Source of the DNA: Candidatus Nanosynbacter sp. HMT-352
GTDB lineage: Bacteria > Patescibacteriota > Saccharimonadia > Saccharimonadales > Saccharimonadaceae
DNA: 64,000 nt
Direction: 5' to 3'
Assembly (NCBI RefSeq): GCF_022819345.1
Contig: NZ_CP089288.1
Span: 654,284 to 718,283, forward strand
The notes below the pieces were generated by a model. It was not told the origin of the DNA. It saw only the letters and a program-made list of their open reading frames with translations, and did not search any database. Positions 36,003 to 45,191 of the stretch are shown in pieces (the stretch's first letter is position 1; each line of letters starts with the position of its first letter). The translations under genes and the position numbers were made by a program.

Positions 36003-37973
36003 CTACATCGTATGACGAATTTCTGCAATTAAGTCACGCAGCTCCGCCGCTTTTTCAAATTCCAAATTAGCGCTATGCAGTTCCATTTGCGCCGTCAAAT
36101 CTTTAATCAAAGCCGGATATTCGTCTTTTGGAATTTTCTTCAGGTTGAGCTTTGGCTTTTTATCAGATTCTTTTTGCGGAATAATCGAGCGCAAACCATC
36201 GTCGATTTTCTTCTGAATAGTTTGCGGCGTAATATTATGCTCTTCGTTATATTTCTGCTGGATCGCTCGACGCCGATTCGTTTCGTCAATTGCTCGACGC
36301 ATACTGTCCGTAACATTGTCACCATACATAATAACTCGCCCATCAACGTGCCGCGCCGCCCGTCCAATCGTCTGAATCAAAGCCTGCTCACTGCGCAAGA
36401 AACCTTCCTTGTCGGCGTCCATAATTGCCACCAAACTGACTTCTGGAAGATCCAGACCTTCGCGCAATAGATTAATCCCAACCAGCACATCATACGTCCC
36501 AAGTCGCAAATCTTTCAGAATATCGCCACGCTCCAGCGTATCAATTTCGCTATGCAAATACGCCGTCCTCACGCCGTTTTCCGTCAAATAAGCACTCAAA
36601 TCCTCCGCCATTCGCTTGGTTAGTGTCGTCACCAACACGCGATGACCTTTCACAATCGTCTGGCGAATTTCCTCCATCAAATCATCAACCTGCCCGTCGG
36701 TCGGTCGAACTTCAATCGGCGGATCAAGCAACCCAGTCGGTCGAATAAGCTGTTCAGCTGGCTTTGGCGAGTGAGAAAGTTCATAATCTCCCGGTGTGGC
36801 GGAAACATAAATTGCCTGATGAATATGCTGATTGAACTCGTCAAATCGAAGTGGGCGATTATCCAGCGCGCTCGGAAGACGAAAACCATGCTCAACCAAA
36901 ACCTCCTTACGGGCGCGATCACCGTTGTACATTCCCCGAACTTGCGGCAATGTCATATGCGATTCGTCAACCAAAAGCAGCCAATCGTCTGGAAAATAAT
37001 CAATCAAAGTCGCAGGCTGCTCGCCAGGTTCTCGGTCGGTCAAATAGCGCGAATAATTCTCAATCCCCTTCACGAAACCAGTTTCCTTCAGCATCTCCAA
37101 ATCATATTTGGTACGCTGGCTCAGCCTTTGCGCCTCTAAAAACTTGCCATTATCTTCAAACCATTTCAGCCGTTGATTAAATTCATTCTCAATCCCAACA
37201 ATCGCTTTTTCAATTCGCTCACGTGGCGTCGAATAGTGGCTGGATGGGAAAATTGTCAATTGGTCTGGCCGATCCAAAATCTCGCCAGTCAAAGGGTCGA
37301 TCTTCGTCAGCCGCTCAATTTCATCGCCAAAGAATTCCACGCGAACCGCAGTGTCTTGACCTGCCGGAAAAATATCCACGACATCGCCGCGCACCCGAAA
37401 AGTTCCGCGCGCAAAATCGATGTCGTTGCGCTTATACTGAATGTCGGTCAATAAGCGGATAAACTTGTCCTGAACTCGACGTTCACCAACGGTCAATTTA
37501 ATAGCCATATCGGCGTAAGTTTCTGGCGAACCAATGCCGTAAATACAGCTTACACTCGCTACGATAATCACGTCGCGGCGCGTCAATAACGCGGAAGTTG
37601 CCGCATGCCTAAGCCGGTCAATCTCGTCATTGATTTTCGAATCTTTCTCAATGTAAGTGTCGCTCGAAGCAATGTACGCTTCTGGCTGATAATAATCAAA
37701 ATAGCTAACAAAATAATGGACTTCATTGTCCGGAAAAAATTCCTTAAACTCAGAAAAAAGTTGCGCCGCCAAAGTCTTATTGTGAGCCAAAACCAACGTC
37801 GGCACATTGCGCTTAGCGATAATATTCGCCATCGTAAATGTCTTCCCTGAACCAGTCACGCCCAACAAAGTTTGCTCGCGCTGACCTTTTTCCAAACCAT
37901 CGACTAACTGAGCAATTGCTCGCGGCTGATCGCCAGTGGGCTGATATGAAGAAGAGAGGCGAAATTTATTCAC
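36003..37973 (-). CDS. uvrB: Excinuclease ABC subunit B
   Basis: A damage-verifying helicase of nucleotide excision repair. 656 residues: Walker A GVTGSGKT near 38, beta-hairpin with [18 protein letters not shown] near 93-110, helicase motif V/VI ([26 protein letters not shown]) near 500-545, and a C-terminal UVR motif [13 protein letters not shown]. The start codon is GTG at 37973. TAAAAT on the minus strand (37980-37985) ends six bases upstream, so it is predicted leaderless despite a purine run AGAGAG. Confidence 0.97.
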   Translation of the reverse strand: MNKFRLSSSYQPTGDQPRAIAQLVDGLEKGQREQTLLGVTGSGKTFTMANIIAKRNVPTLVLAHNKTLAAQLFSEFKEFFPDNEVHYFVSYFDYYQPEAYIASSDTYIEKDSKINDEIDRLRHAATSALLTRRDVIIVASVSCIYGIGSPETYADMAIKLTVGERRVQDKFIRLLTDIQYKRNDIDFARGTFRVRGDVVDIFPAGQDTAVRVEFFGDEIERLTKIDPLTGEILDRPDQLTIFPSSHYSTPRERIEKAIVGIENEFNQRLKWFEDNGKFLEAQRLSQRTKYDLEMLKETGFVKGIENYSRYLTDREPGEQPATLIDYFPDDWLLLVDESHMTLPQVRGMYNGDRARKEVLVEHGFRLPSALDNRPLRFDEFNQHIHQAIYVSATPGDYELSHSPKPAEQLIRPTGLLDPPIEVRPTDGQVDDLMEEIRQTIVKGHRVLVTTLTKRMAEDLSAYLTENGVRTAYLHSEIDTLERGDILKDLRLGTYDVLVGINLLREGLDLPEVSLVAIMDADKEGFLRSEQALIQTIGRAARHVDGRVIMYGDNVTDSMRRAIDETNRRRAIQQKYNEEHNITPQTIQKKIDDGLRSIIPQKESDKKPKLNLKKIPKDEYPALIKDLTAQMELHSANLEFEKAAELRDLIAEIRHTM

Positions 37974-38000
37974 CTCTCTATTTTACTATATTTACGAAGA

Positions 38001-38600
38001 CTAGTCTTGATTATAAGTTTGAGACGAGCCAGAAACTTCACATTTGCCGTCAACCAAGCGACTCGGAACCGACGCAGACTTCAAGTCTGAACATGACATA
38101 CCGCCTTGCTGTGTGCCCGCGACAATTGCAATTTCGTCAGTGCCGTTCTTTGGACCGATGATGGTATAAGCGTTCGTCAAGCCATATACTGCCGCATATT
38201 TTCCGTATGCACGGTCAATGATTGGCTCATACGTAGAACCTTCACGCTCTGGAATTGGCTGACCAACTTTAGACTTCAAAAACTTCTTCAAAGAGCTATC
38301 AATATCCAATTTATCAACATCACTTGCTGAAGTTAAACGAATGCCCGTACCGTCGCCTTTGGTTCGGAAATCTTTATACTCTTTCTTTGCCTCATTTGAC
38401 GGCTCCTCGCCTTCACCGCGAGTTTTTTCCAGTGAATCAGATGAATCCTTCTTTGTCTGGCTACTTTTTACCGAAGCGCTAGAATCCTTATCTTTATACA
38501 CAGCACCAGCAATTATCCAAGTAGCCATAGCAACAATGATTATACCCATAACAATCACTGCCGCGATCAGCCATTTATTAGCCGTTGATTTATTTTCCAT
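38001..38600 (-). CDS. Membrane-anchored extracytoplasmic protein, unknown
   Basis: 199 residues. One membrane helix at about 10-32 (LIAAVIVMGIIIVAMATWIIAGAVY), then a Ser/Lys/Asp/Glu-rich linker to about 80. A small globular domain (about 85-195) has two cysteines (MSCSDLK and GKCEVSG) that could form a disulfide outside the cell. I do not recognise the domain. GGAGG precedes the ATG. Divergent from the LOG gene, downstream end 27 bases from uvrB. Confidence 0.65.
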   Translation of the reverse strand: MENKSTANKWLIAAVIVMGIIIVAMATWIIAGAVYKDKDSSASVKSSQTKKDSSDSLEKTRGEGEEPSNEAKKEYKDFRTKGDGTGIRLTSASDVDKLDIDSSLKKFLKSKVGQPIPEREGSTYEPIIDRAYGKYAAVYGLTNAYTIIGPKNGTDEIAIVAGTQQGGMSCSDLKSASVPSRLVDGKCEVSGSSQTYNQD

Positions 38601-38659
38601 AAAACCTCCATTTAGATTGTGCTTTGATTGTATATGATGGATTATTTGCCGTCAACGTA

Positions 38660-38688
38660 TTGTAACCATAGGCATTTTATGATATAGT
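38660..38688 (+). promoter_or_regulatory. Promoter of the LOG-family gene
   Basis: TTGTAA at 38660-38665, 17-base spacer, TATAGT at 38683-38688 with TGA before it. Followed by a 32-base leader with AAAAGGA. Confidence 0.6.
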
Positions 38689-38720
38689 AATAAAGTTAAA
38701 ATCATAAAATAAAAAGGATA

Positions 38721-39392
38721 ATGATGACACCGAAAAATGTTTGTATTCCGCGCGAATTGCAACTTCAGGCTGCGATGTTCAGATTAGGAAAAGTCGATGA
38801 CGAAATTCATGCCGGCTATGAAATTCTCCAAAAATATCATAAAACCGTGACTTTTTTTGGATCAGCCAGGATAACTGAAGATAACGAATATTATCAAAAA
38901 GCCAAAGATTTAGCGTTTCAATTAGCTAAAGAAGGCTACACAATTATTACTGGCGGCGGCGGCGGAATTATGGAAGCAGCAAACCGCGGCGCCATGGAAG
39001 CTGGCGGAAAATCAGTCGGATTCAACATTCGCTTGCCGCACGAGCAATCCTTAAACAGCTACACAACAGACTCGTTCGCATTCACTCACTTCGCGCCACG
39101 CAAAATCGTTATGACTCTTCTGGCCGACGCGTACGTTTGTTTCCCTGGCGGATTTGGCACAATGGATGAAATTTGTGAGATTATCACATTGACACAAACT
39201 AAGAAAATGGCGCCAGTGCCAATTGTTCTGTTTGATAAAAAATTCTGGGGCAAATGGGATGATTTTGTTTGCGAAAATATGCTTCCAAATAAGCTAATTT
39301 CTGACGGCGATGAAAAAATCTACACAATCACTGAAGACATTACGGAAGTAGTTGAACTAATTAAAAATCAGCGAACTTGTTGCGACCGATAG
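38721..39392 (+). CDS. LOG-family protein (nucleoside 5'-monophosphate phosphoribohydrolase fold)
   Basis: 223 residues. Carries the lysine-decarboxylase-like Rossmann fold of LOG proteins: FFGSAR near 47, TGGGGGIMEAANRGA near 77-91 and the signature PGGFGTMDE near 140-148. LOG proteins release nucleobase from cytokinin nucleotides or similar NMPs. In a bacterium like this a nucleotide-salvage or housecleaning role is more likely than hormone synthesis (inference). AAAAGGA lies upstream. The second codon is also ATG and could be the start. Confidence 0.88.
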   Translation: MMTPKNVCIPRELQLQAAMFRLGKVDDEIHAGYEILQKYHKTVTFFGSARITEDNEYYQKAKDLAFQLAKEGYTIITGGGGGIMEAANRGAMEAGGKSVGFNIRLPHEQSLNSYTTDSFAFTHFAPRKIVMTLLADAYVCFPGGFGTMDEICEIITLTQTKKMAPVPIVLFDKKFWGKWDDFVCENMLPNKLISDGDEKIYTITEDITEVVELIKNQRTCCDR

Positions 39393-39872
39393 CTATTTCT
39401 TAGGCTTCGGCTCAATCCAACAAATTCCACCCTGACAAACCACTCGCTCTACGGCTGGATTGTACGTGCGCGGGTGGTTTTTATATCGACGCGTAATCTC
39501 AAACCCCAGACCTCGTTTGCCATACGTTGTTTGCTGCTTTCCCAGAGGTAACTGGCAGTGATAATTATTTATAATGTCAATTGGATTAAACGAAATCACT
39601 TGCCCATCAACGTCCAAAAGCACCCACTCGGAAGCCTTGAATGGCGCCCATTTGTCCACTTTCGGCGCGATAGCCATTAGTGATTGATAGATTTCTTCTG
39701 CCGTAGCATTTGACGGATCCAGACCTAGAGATCGAATAATCGAGTGCGCCCTAGCCAATATTTCCGCAATCAATCGCACATCGCTATCATCCCTAGTCAT
39801 CTGCCTGAGCTCGGTTAATGCTCGACGTTTTTTCGCGTCACCGCCCAACAATTTTCCCAAATTTTGCGCCAT
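39393..39872 (-). CDS. Uncharacterised protein, last gene of the aldolase operon
   Basis: 159 residues. The N-terminal half is helical (MAQNLGKLLGGDAKKRRALTE onward) and the C-terminal half is beta-rich with NNYHCQLPLGKQQTTYGKRG and a terminal CQGGICWIEPK. No known family was recognised. It follows the PfkB kinase with a one-base overlap, and ends directly against the convergent LOG gene (39392/39393). Confidence 0.7.
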   Translation of the reverse strand: MAQNLGKLLGGDAKKRRALTELRQMTRDDSDVRLIAEILARAHSIIRSLGLDPSNATAEEIYQSLMAIAPKVDKWAPFKASEWVLLDVDGQVISFNPIDIINNYHCQLPLGKQQTTYGKRGLGFEITRRYKNHPRTYNPAVERVVCQGGICWIEPKPKK

Positions 39873-40834
39873 TATAATTCCCTTTCTTGAATTGGCATAG
39901 CGTGAAGCACTGTGCCAGCATATAAAATTCCAGCCTTTGCTCCAATTTTCATAACCACCGAACTAGCATTCGCACTGCCCATAATCACAGAGTTTTTCAA
40001 ATTGCCGCTTCGTGCCCACTCACTCAAAAATCCCGACGCAAACGCATCTCCAGCGCCAGTTCTGTCAATTGACGGTCTATCGTCGTACATCAGCGCTCGC
40101 ACGATAGTTTTTCCGTCGCTTGAAATTGATCCATTTACGCCGTCCGTCACCAAAACGACCGGAACTAATCTCAAACCTCTTCTAACCAAGGCCTCCAAAT
40201 CCTCGCCAGACACCAATTGCTGCATCTCTTCTTTGTTCAAAGTTAAAACATCAACATCAGACAATAATCCCAGCAATTTATCTTTTTGCGCCAGCTCTTT
40301 CTTTCCAGGATTAAAACAAATTTTCATATCGCGACGCTTGGCTTGCTGGAATAATTTATGAAGCATCGGCATATTTCCCGCCAAAGTTGAAACGTATAGC
40401 CAATCCGCGTCCTCTTCAGACAAATCAAAATCCGCCTCATGATAATGCGTTGAAGCACCACGGTATGTTAAAATCGTTCGCTCGCCATTTGAGGCTAATA
40501 ATAAAACTGAATATCCCGTGCTATATTTTGGCGAATACCTCACCAAATGCGTGTCAATATTTTCCTTGTCCAAATCCGCAATTACCGCTTGCCCCGCTGG
40601 ATCATGACCGATTGCGCCCATAAAACTAGCGTAATGCCCTTGCCTGGAAAACGTTACCGCGGCGTTTGTGGCGCCACCGCCAGTCGAAAAATGAATCTGG
40701 TTTACGTCGGCTTTCGCTCCCAAATCAAGTCGCGCAAAACAATGCTCTGGACTTTCACAAACTGGCGTCAGTGCGTCTGATTGGCTTAAAAACACATCTT
40801 GAATCGCCGCACCAACGGTGATAATTTTTGCCAT
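39872..40834 (-). CDS. PfkB-family sugar kinase
   Basis: 320 residues of the ribokinase/PfkB family. The N-terminal sugar-binding motif is STGGGATNAAVTFSRQG and the C-terminal signature with catalytic Asp is DRTGAGDAFASGF near 255-267. The substrate may be fructose-6-phosphate, tagatose-6-phosphate or a ribose-type sugar. Coupling by a one-base overlap to a class II aldolase makes a phosphofructokinase-like role attractive (inference). Confidence 0.9.
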   Translation of the reverse strand: MAKIITVGAAIQDVFLSQSDALTPVCESPEHCFARLDLGAKADVNQIHFSTGGGATNAAVTFSRQGHYASFMGAIGHDPAGQAVIADLDKENIDTHLVRYSPKYSTGYSVLLLASNGERTILTYRGASTHYHEADFDLSEEDADWLYVSTLAGNMPMLHKLFQQAKRRDMKICFNPGKKELAQKDKLLGLLSDVDVLTLNKEEMQQLVSGEDLEALVRRGLRLVPVVLVTDGVNGSISSDGKTIVRALMYDDRPSIDRTGAGDAFASGFLSEWARSGNLKNSVIMGSANASSVVMKIGAKAGILYAGTVLHAMPIQEREL

Positions 40835-41745
40835 TAAACCACCGCCTTTCGCACGGAATTAAACGCCTTAATCTTCGACTCCACCACTTCCTGTACGGCG
40901 GCATAAACTGGCGGCATTAATTTAACGATAGCATACTCATTTGGATTTTCTCGCAAGGTTTTCTCCAAAGTCGTTCGGAAAGCGTAACGCATATCAGAAT
41001 TGATATTGATTTTAGAAACGCCAATTTTCGCAGCGTCCTCAAAATAATGCAGTGGAGTTCCAGACCCACCGTGTAACGAAATCTGACAATGAATCGCCTC
41101 ACGAATGTCAGCCAACAAATCCAAATCCAACACTTTCGGAACTGGATATTTGCCGTGCAAATTGCCAATCGCCGCCGCAAAAGTGTCAATTCCAGTCGCC
41201 TCGACAAACGCACGCGCACCCTCTGGCGTAGAGAAAGTCTTTTTTATTTCCTCATAATTTATATCTTCCGTATGAACATTTGAACTTCCGCCAAAATAAT
41301 GCGGCTCAGATTCCACTAGCGCGCCAGTAAACTTGGCGTATTCAACAACTTCACGAGTTTTGGCAATAATCTCCTCATCAGAAGCGTTATGATTTGCCTG
41401 AGAAATGTCAATATGGATAAACTCATATCCAGCGTCAATCGCTCGCTTACAACCCTCAACCGTCGGACCGTGGTCCAAATTCAAATACATTTCAATTCCG
41501 TACTCAGCCTTATAATTATCCACCAAATCGCGAACATTCTCTAGACCCATAGCCTTCACTTCGGCGTCAGAAACCTCAACCAATACTGGCGATTGGAGCT
41601 TTTGTGCCGCCCGCGCCACTGCAATCAACGTCTCTTGATTGTCAATATTAAATGCCCCAACTGCAAAACGCTGCGCCCGTGTCCGCTGCATTAAATGACG
41701 CGCCCGCGTCGTGTTTTTCCGAATCTCTGAAATCGATAATCCCAT
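40834..41745 (-). CDS. fba: Class II fructose-bisphosphate aldolase family protein
   Basis: 303 residues. Zinc-ligand and active-site motifs are NLDHGPTVEGCKRAI near 91-105, YFGGSS near 152, IGNLHGKYP near 192 and SLHGGSGTP near 221 with KININSDMR. It cleaves or forms ketose bisphosphate from DHAP and an aldehyde. Tagatose-bisphosphate specificity cannot be excluded. An AGGGGGC Shine-Dalgarno precedes the ATG. An inverted repeat covers its -10 (41767-41785). Confidence 0.92.
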   Translation of the reverse strand: MGLSISEIRKNTTRARHLMQRTRAQRFAVGAFNIDNQETLIAVARAAQKLQSPVLVEVSDAEVKAMGLENVRDLVDNYKAEYGIEMYLNLDHGPTVEGCKRAIDAGYEFIHIDISQANHNASDEEIIAKTREVVEYAKFTGALVESEPHYFGGSSNVHTEDINYEEIKKTFSTPEGARAFVEATGIDTFAAAIGNLHGKYPVPKVLDLDLLADIREAIHCQISLHGGSGTPLHYFEDAAKIGVSKININSDMRYAFRTTLEKTLRENPNEYAIVKLMPPVYAAVQEVVESKIKAFNSVRKAVV

Positions 41746-41766
41746 ACTGCCCCCTAAAATACTTAT

Positions 41767-41785
41767 GGTAATTATATCAATTACC
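41767..41785 (-). promoter_or_regulatory. Perfect inverted repeat over the -10 of the aldolase operon
   Basis: GGTAATT (41767-41773) and AATTACC (41779-41785) flank five bases. On the minus strand the repeat contains TGATATAAT, an extended -10, so it is a good candidate operator controlling fba-pfkB-39393. Confidence 0.5.
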
Positions 41786-41804
41786 GCCCGCTATGCCAAG
41801 AGAA

Positions 41805-41833
41805 TTGACATTATGTTGTTTTGGTGATAACAT
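41805..41833 (+). promoter_or_regulatory. Full-consensus promoter of orphan gene 41915-42100
   Basis: TTGACA at 41805-41810, 17-base spacer, TAACAT at 41828-41833 preceded by TGA (extended -10). Confidence 0.8.
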
Positions 41834-41839
41834 AAAATA

Positions 41840-41914
41840 ACTTTTGCTCGAGGCTTTCCTAGGGGCAAAAGAGCCCTTTGGTCTTGAGCGTTTTCTTTTC
41901 GGGAGGAAAGAGAG
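41840..41914 (+). promoter_or_regulatory. Structured leader of orphan gene
   Basis: CTTTTGCTC pairs with GGGCAAAAG (one T-G) in the first half. An alternative pairing GCTCGAG/CTTGAGC spans the same segment, so two folds compete. GGGAGGAAAG precedes the ATG by six or seven bases. Confidence 0.55.
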
Positions 41915-42100
41915 ATGAGTCCTGTCGTAAGAACAGTAGAATTTGCCGCGATCATCATGGCGGTACTCTGCCTGATCTGGTGCGCCGCTATGGTGACCAT
42001 CATTACAGTCTACGGGACAGACGGCGTGATTGCCGTCTTCATGGCCAACGTCATGACGCCCGCTATCATCTACAGCATGGTCCGCGCACCACACCAGTAG
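41915..42100 (+). CDS. Orphan small membrane protein, strongly promoted single-gene unit
   Basis: 61 residues, two hydrophobic helices (about 8-33 and 37-54) with short polar ends; it could span the membrane twice. Unrecognised. Supported by an ideal ribosome site, a consensus promoter and codon preference (ATC, CTG, GTC) shared with the other orphan units. A coding hairpin GACGGC/GCCGTC lies at 42020-42037. It sits between the aldolase and transketolase operons, which run the opposite way. Confidence 0.65.
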   Translation: MSPVVRTVEFAAIIMAVLCLIWCAAMVTIITVYGTDGVIAVFMANVMTPAIIYSMVRAPHQ

Positions 42101-42155
42101 ATGCAGCGCATACCCGTCAGGACTACCGCTTTGAGGTCTATTAGATCTTGGCAGT

Positions 42156-42174
42156 AGCTCCTGGCGGGCTTTTT
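42156..42174 (+). terminator. Terminator of the 41915 gene
   Basis: AGCTC (42156-42160) pairs with GGGCT (42166-42170; one T-G) and is followed by TTTTT, abutting the 3' end of the convergent transketolase gene. Confidence 0.55.
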
Positions 42175-43135
42175 ACTGGAGAAAATTGACAACACTACAA
42201 ACAATTGAATCGACATCCAAACCGTGCTTTTTCCACAATTCAGACATTTTGCCAGACTCGCCAAATGTATCATTGACACCAATTCGTTTCATCTTCACAG
42301 GCAAATTCTCACTAAGGACTTCTGCCACGCTTGAACCAAATCCACCAGCAATCTGCCCCTCTTCCGCCGTAATGACGGCTTGGCATTTTTGAGCCGCATC
42401 AAGCACAGCATCCTCGTCCAGCGGTTTAATCGTCGGAAAATGAATCACTTCCGCCTGAATGTCGTATTCATTCGCGAGCTTTTCCGCCGCCAACAATAAT
42501 TGATAAGTCATCACGCCAGTTCCAAACAAAGCAACGTCTTTGCCGCGCCTCAGCGTGTAGCTTTTTCCAATCTCAAAAGTAGATTGATTCAGGAATAGCG
42601 CAGTTTTTTCTCTTGGCAATCTTACATAATTCGGGCGTTTATCTCCAGCCATTGCCGCCGCGATCAGCTTGGCTTCATTGGCATCACCGGGCGCCAAAAC
42701 CACCGTATTAGGCAAACTTCGCATCAGCGCAATATCTTCCAGCATTTGATGCGTTGCGCCGTCCGGACCAACATTAAGCCCTGCATGAGAACCCACCAGC
42801 TTAACTGGCTGATTATTCAAACAAACAGTCGTTCGAATCTGCTCCCAATTGCGACCCGGACTAAACGCCGCATAACTGGCCGCAAACGGAATATTTCCCA
42901 TAGCCGCCAATCCAGACGCCACGGTAACCAAATTCTGCTCCGCCACACCAACTTCAATTGCCCGCGGACTCCCGATTTCCTCGTAAAACTTACCAAAGCC
43001 AACGCTCTCCATTAAATCCGCACTCAGCGCCACCACCAAATTATTTTTCTTCGCAATATCCACCAAGCCTTCGCCAAAGCCCATCCGAATTGCCGCAAGT
43101 TCTGAATTCTGCCAATTCTCCATTAAGAAACTCAT
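42173..43135 (-). CDS. tktB: Transketolase, C-terminal subunit (pyrimidine-binding and C-terminal domains)
   Basis: 320 residues covering the second half of transketolase. IEVGVAEQNLVTVASGLAAMG near 60-80 contains the catalytic Glu that activates thiamine diphosphate. SHAGLNVGPDGATHQMLED near 113-131 and the transketolase C-terminal fold follow. The start overlaps the N-terminal-half gene by four bases (ATGA), typical of a genuinely split enzyme rather than a frameshift. The two subunits should assemble to an active heteromer. Confidence 0.95.
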   Translation of the reverse strand: MSFLMENWQNSELAAIRMGFGEGLVDIAKKNNLVVALSADLMESVGFGKFYEEIGSPRAIEVGVAEQNLVTVASGLAAMGNIPFAASYAAFSPGRNWEQIRTTVCLNNQPVKLVGSHAGLNVGPDGATHQMLEDIALMRSLPNTVVLAPGDANEAKLIAAAMAGDKRPNYVRLPREKTALFLNQSTFEIGKSYTLRRGKDVALFGTGVMTYQLLLAAEKLANEYDIQAEVIHFPTIKPLDEDAVLDAAQKCQAVITAEEGQIAGGFGSSVAEVLSENLPVKMKRIGVNDTFGESGKMSELWKKHGLDVDSIVCSVVNFLQ

Positions 43136-43968
43136 TTGCCGCCTCCTTCACTCAATTGAACAAGCGCCCGCTCCGCCTCCTCGGCGTTTGGAGATTTTCC
43201 ATGCCAATGGTAATCATATTCCATAAAATCAACGCCACGACCAGGAATTGTATGCGCGATTATCACGCTTGGCTGCCGAGAATTCTTTGCTTTATCAATC
43301 GCCTGAATTATTGCCGAATAATTATGTCCGTCAATTTCCTGCGCCCCCCAGCCAAAACTTCGCCATTTGTCCGCCAAATCCCATAGCGGCATCACCTTTT
43401 CCGTATCGCCACCAATCTGAATATTATTTCTATCAACAATCGTAATCAAATTCGACAGATTATATTTTTTCGCAAACATCGCCGCTTCCCAAATATTCCC
43501 TTCGTCCAGCTCGCCATCACCCAAACTGCAGTAAACGAATCGCCCAGAATTGCCGCCCAAATGTTGCAATGAATACGCCATACCTGCCGCCTGACTCAGA
43601 CCACAGCCCAGAGGACCGCTAGTCGTTTCAATTCCTGGTAAGCTGTCGCGTTCTGGATGACCTTGAAGCTTGGAACCAAATTTTCGCAAATTAGCCAACT
43701 CTTTTTTATCGAAAAATCCTCGCTCCGCCAGCGTGGCATATAAAAGTGGCGCATAATGCCCATTGCTCATCACGAAAATGTCTCGATCTTCCCAATTAGG
43801 ATTATCAGGATCTAGTCGCATGGCGTGAAAATACAAAACCGCCATAACGTCAGCAAAACCCAAACACCCAGCAGAATGCCCCGAACCAGCCGCCGATAGT
43901 TCGCGAATAACAGATCGACGTAATTTCTGTGATATTTTTTTCAGATTCGTTATAGTATCAATATCCAT
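43132..43968 (-). CDS. tktA: Transketolase, N-terminal subunit (thiamine diphosphate-binding domain)
   Basis: 278 residues. ThDP/Mg-binding motif is CSLGDGELDEGNIWEAAMFAKKYNLSNLITIVDRNN (GDG...NN type) near 148-183, with SGHSAGCLGFADVMAVLY near 29-46 and GPLGCGLSQAAGMAYS. Coupled to rpe upstream by a one-base overlap and to the C-terminal half downstream. It transfers two-carbon units in the pentose-phosphate pathway. Confidence 0.95.
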   Translation of the reverse strand: MDIDTITNLKKISQKLRRSVIRELSAAGSGHSAGCLGFADVMAVLYFHAMRLDPDNPNWEDRDIFVMSNGHYAPLLYATLAERGFFDKKELANLRKFGSKLQGHPERDSLPGIETTSGPLGCGLSQAAGMAYSLQHLGGNSGRFVYCSLGDGELDEGNIWEAAMFAKKYNLSNLITIVDRNNIQIGGDTEKVMPLWDLADKWRSFGWGAQEIDGHNYSAIIQAIDKAKNSRQPSVIIAHTIPGRGVDFMEYDYHWHGKSPNAEEAERALVQLSEGGGK

Positions 43969-44618
43969 TAAAGCACGCTCGTTTTATTAATCTCCTGTTG
44001 CAATCTGGAGAAAATGGTGCGCGGATCTGACGATTTCTGAATAACGCCGCCAACGTTCAAAACGTTAACGCCACCCTGAACCAGGCTGTACGCATTATCT
44101 ACCGCCACTCCACCGTCCCAGCCGATTTCAACACTAGGATTAATAGCCTTAATAAGTCGTATTTTTTCTAGTTGCATCAAACTAGCAGTGCCGCCAAATC
44201 GCCCCAGTTCACCGCTAAAAATCATCACATGATCTGCTATTTTTATCAGTTCCTCAACCGTTCGCGGAACCGTCGGCTTTAGTAGCGCTAATCCCGCCAT
44301 AATTCCAGCTTGACGAATCTGCATAAGCGCAGTCTTCACATCTCCCGTCGCCTCTGCGTGAATAATAATCATATGCGGTCTTAGGGCAATCAACTTCGGA
44401 ACATACTCAGCAACATCATTAACCATTGCATGAATATCAATCATCCAACCCTCTGGCGCCCATAATTCTGGAATTCCAACAGTCAAAGTTGGAGCAAATT
44501 CGCCATCAGAAATGTCAATATGCACACGCTCAACAAGCCCGGTTATTTTATTAACCTGCTCTTTGTATTGTTCGGCATTTTCTGCCAAAATTGCTGGTGC
44601 GATTACAGAATTACTCAT
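43968..44618 (-). CDS. rpe: Ribulose-phosphate 3-epimerase family protein
   Basis: 216 residues, TIM barrel. VHIDISDGEFAPTLTVG near 34-50 and the phosphate-binding GWDGGVAVDNAYSLVQGGVNVLNVGG near 172-197 match the family. The middle segment is more divergent than in standard Rpe (MIIIHAEATGDV), so specificity should be treated with slight caution. Overlaps rpiB by four bases and tktA by one. Confidence 0.88.
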   Translation of the reverse strand: MSNSVIAPAILAENAEQYKEQVNKITGLVERVHIDISDGEFAPTLTVGIPELWAPEGWMIDIHAMVNDVAEYVPKLIALRPHMIIIHAEATGDVKTALMQIRQAGIMAGLALLKPTVPRTVEELIKIADHVMIFSGELGRFGGTASLMQLEKIRLIKAINPSVEIGWDGGVAVDNAYSLVQGGVNVLNVGGVIQKSSDPRTIFSRLQQEINKTSVL

Positions 44619-45067
44619 GACAATTCATCCAATTGCGCATTACGCCTATTAAATCGCGGAGCATTTGCGTAAGGAGTGTTTAGCCACGTTTCCACAATTC
44701 CTTTCCACGCCGATTCATTGTCTTCCAAAACTCGCGCCGGCAAACACAGAACATTCGAGTCGTTATCTTGGCGCGTCATCTTTGCCTCGAAAGCATCCCA
44801 AATAACGCTGGCACGAATTCCTTTGAATCGGTTCGCCGCCATACACATTCCTTGACCACCGCCGCAAATTAATATCGCACGCGGATCTTTACTATCATCG
44901 CCAATGACCTTCAACGCCGCCGCCTGCGCGAATTGCGGAAAATCGTCATCAGGATTTAATTCTACACCGCCAACGTCTTGAACGTCATAGCCATTCTTAA
45001 CCAAATAGGCAAAAACTTTTTCCTTCAAAATAAAGCCACGATGGTCAGATCCGAGATAGATTTTCAT
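44615..45067 (-). CDS. rpiB: Ribose-5-phosphate isomerase B
   Basis: 150 residues. GSDHRGFILKEKVFAYL near 6-22, the active-site loop CGGGQGMCMAANRFKGIRA near 69-87 and a conserved ARxxNDxNVL-like DNDSNVLCLPAR. It interconverts ribose-5-P and ribulose-5-P. It heads the rpiB-rpe-tktA-tktB operon. Leaderless: TATACT on the minus strand (45074-45079), six bases, ATG. Confidence 0.93.
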   Translation of the reverse strand: MKIYLGSDHRGFILKEKVFAYLVKNGYDVQDVGGVELNPDDDFPQFAQAAALKVIGDDSKDPRAILICGGGQGMCMAANRFKGIRASVIWDAFEAKMTRQDNDSNVLCLPARVLEDNESAWKGIVETWLNTPYANAPRFNRRNAQLDELS

Positions 45068-45142
45068 AATTTTAGTATAAGCATTTTCGGTGATTTTTGC
45101 AAGGAAAAGTTAGGTATTTTATCAGAGGTAGGGTATAGCTAT

Positions 45143-45184
45143 TTGACAAAAAGTATTGACATTTCGCGGCTGGTATGATATATA
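45143..45184 (+). promoter_or_regulatory. Full-consensus promoter of orphan lipoprotein gene
   Basis: TTGACA at 45156-45161, 17-base spacer, TATATA at 45179-45184 preceded by TGA. A second TTGACA lies 13 bases upstream at 45143-45148, as in the promoter at 17862-17903. Confidence 0.85.
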
Positions 45185-45191
45185 TATATCA

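Noticed and set aside
41777-42094. Minus-strand 105-codon frame across the 41915 unit
   Set aside because: It is the mirror of the plus-strand gene, lacks a ribosome site and has an odd His/Asp-rich composition.
42173-43968. Transketolase split interpreted as a frameshift
   Set aside because: The two frames overlap by an ATGA start-stop as in normal coupled genes and the cut lies at the domain border, as in known two-subunit transketolases.
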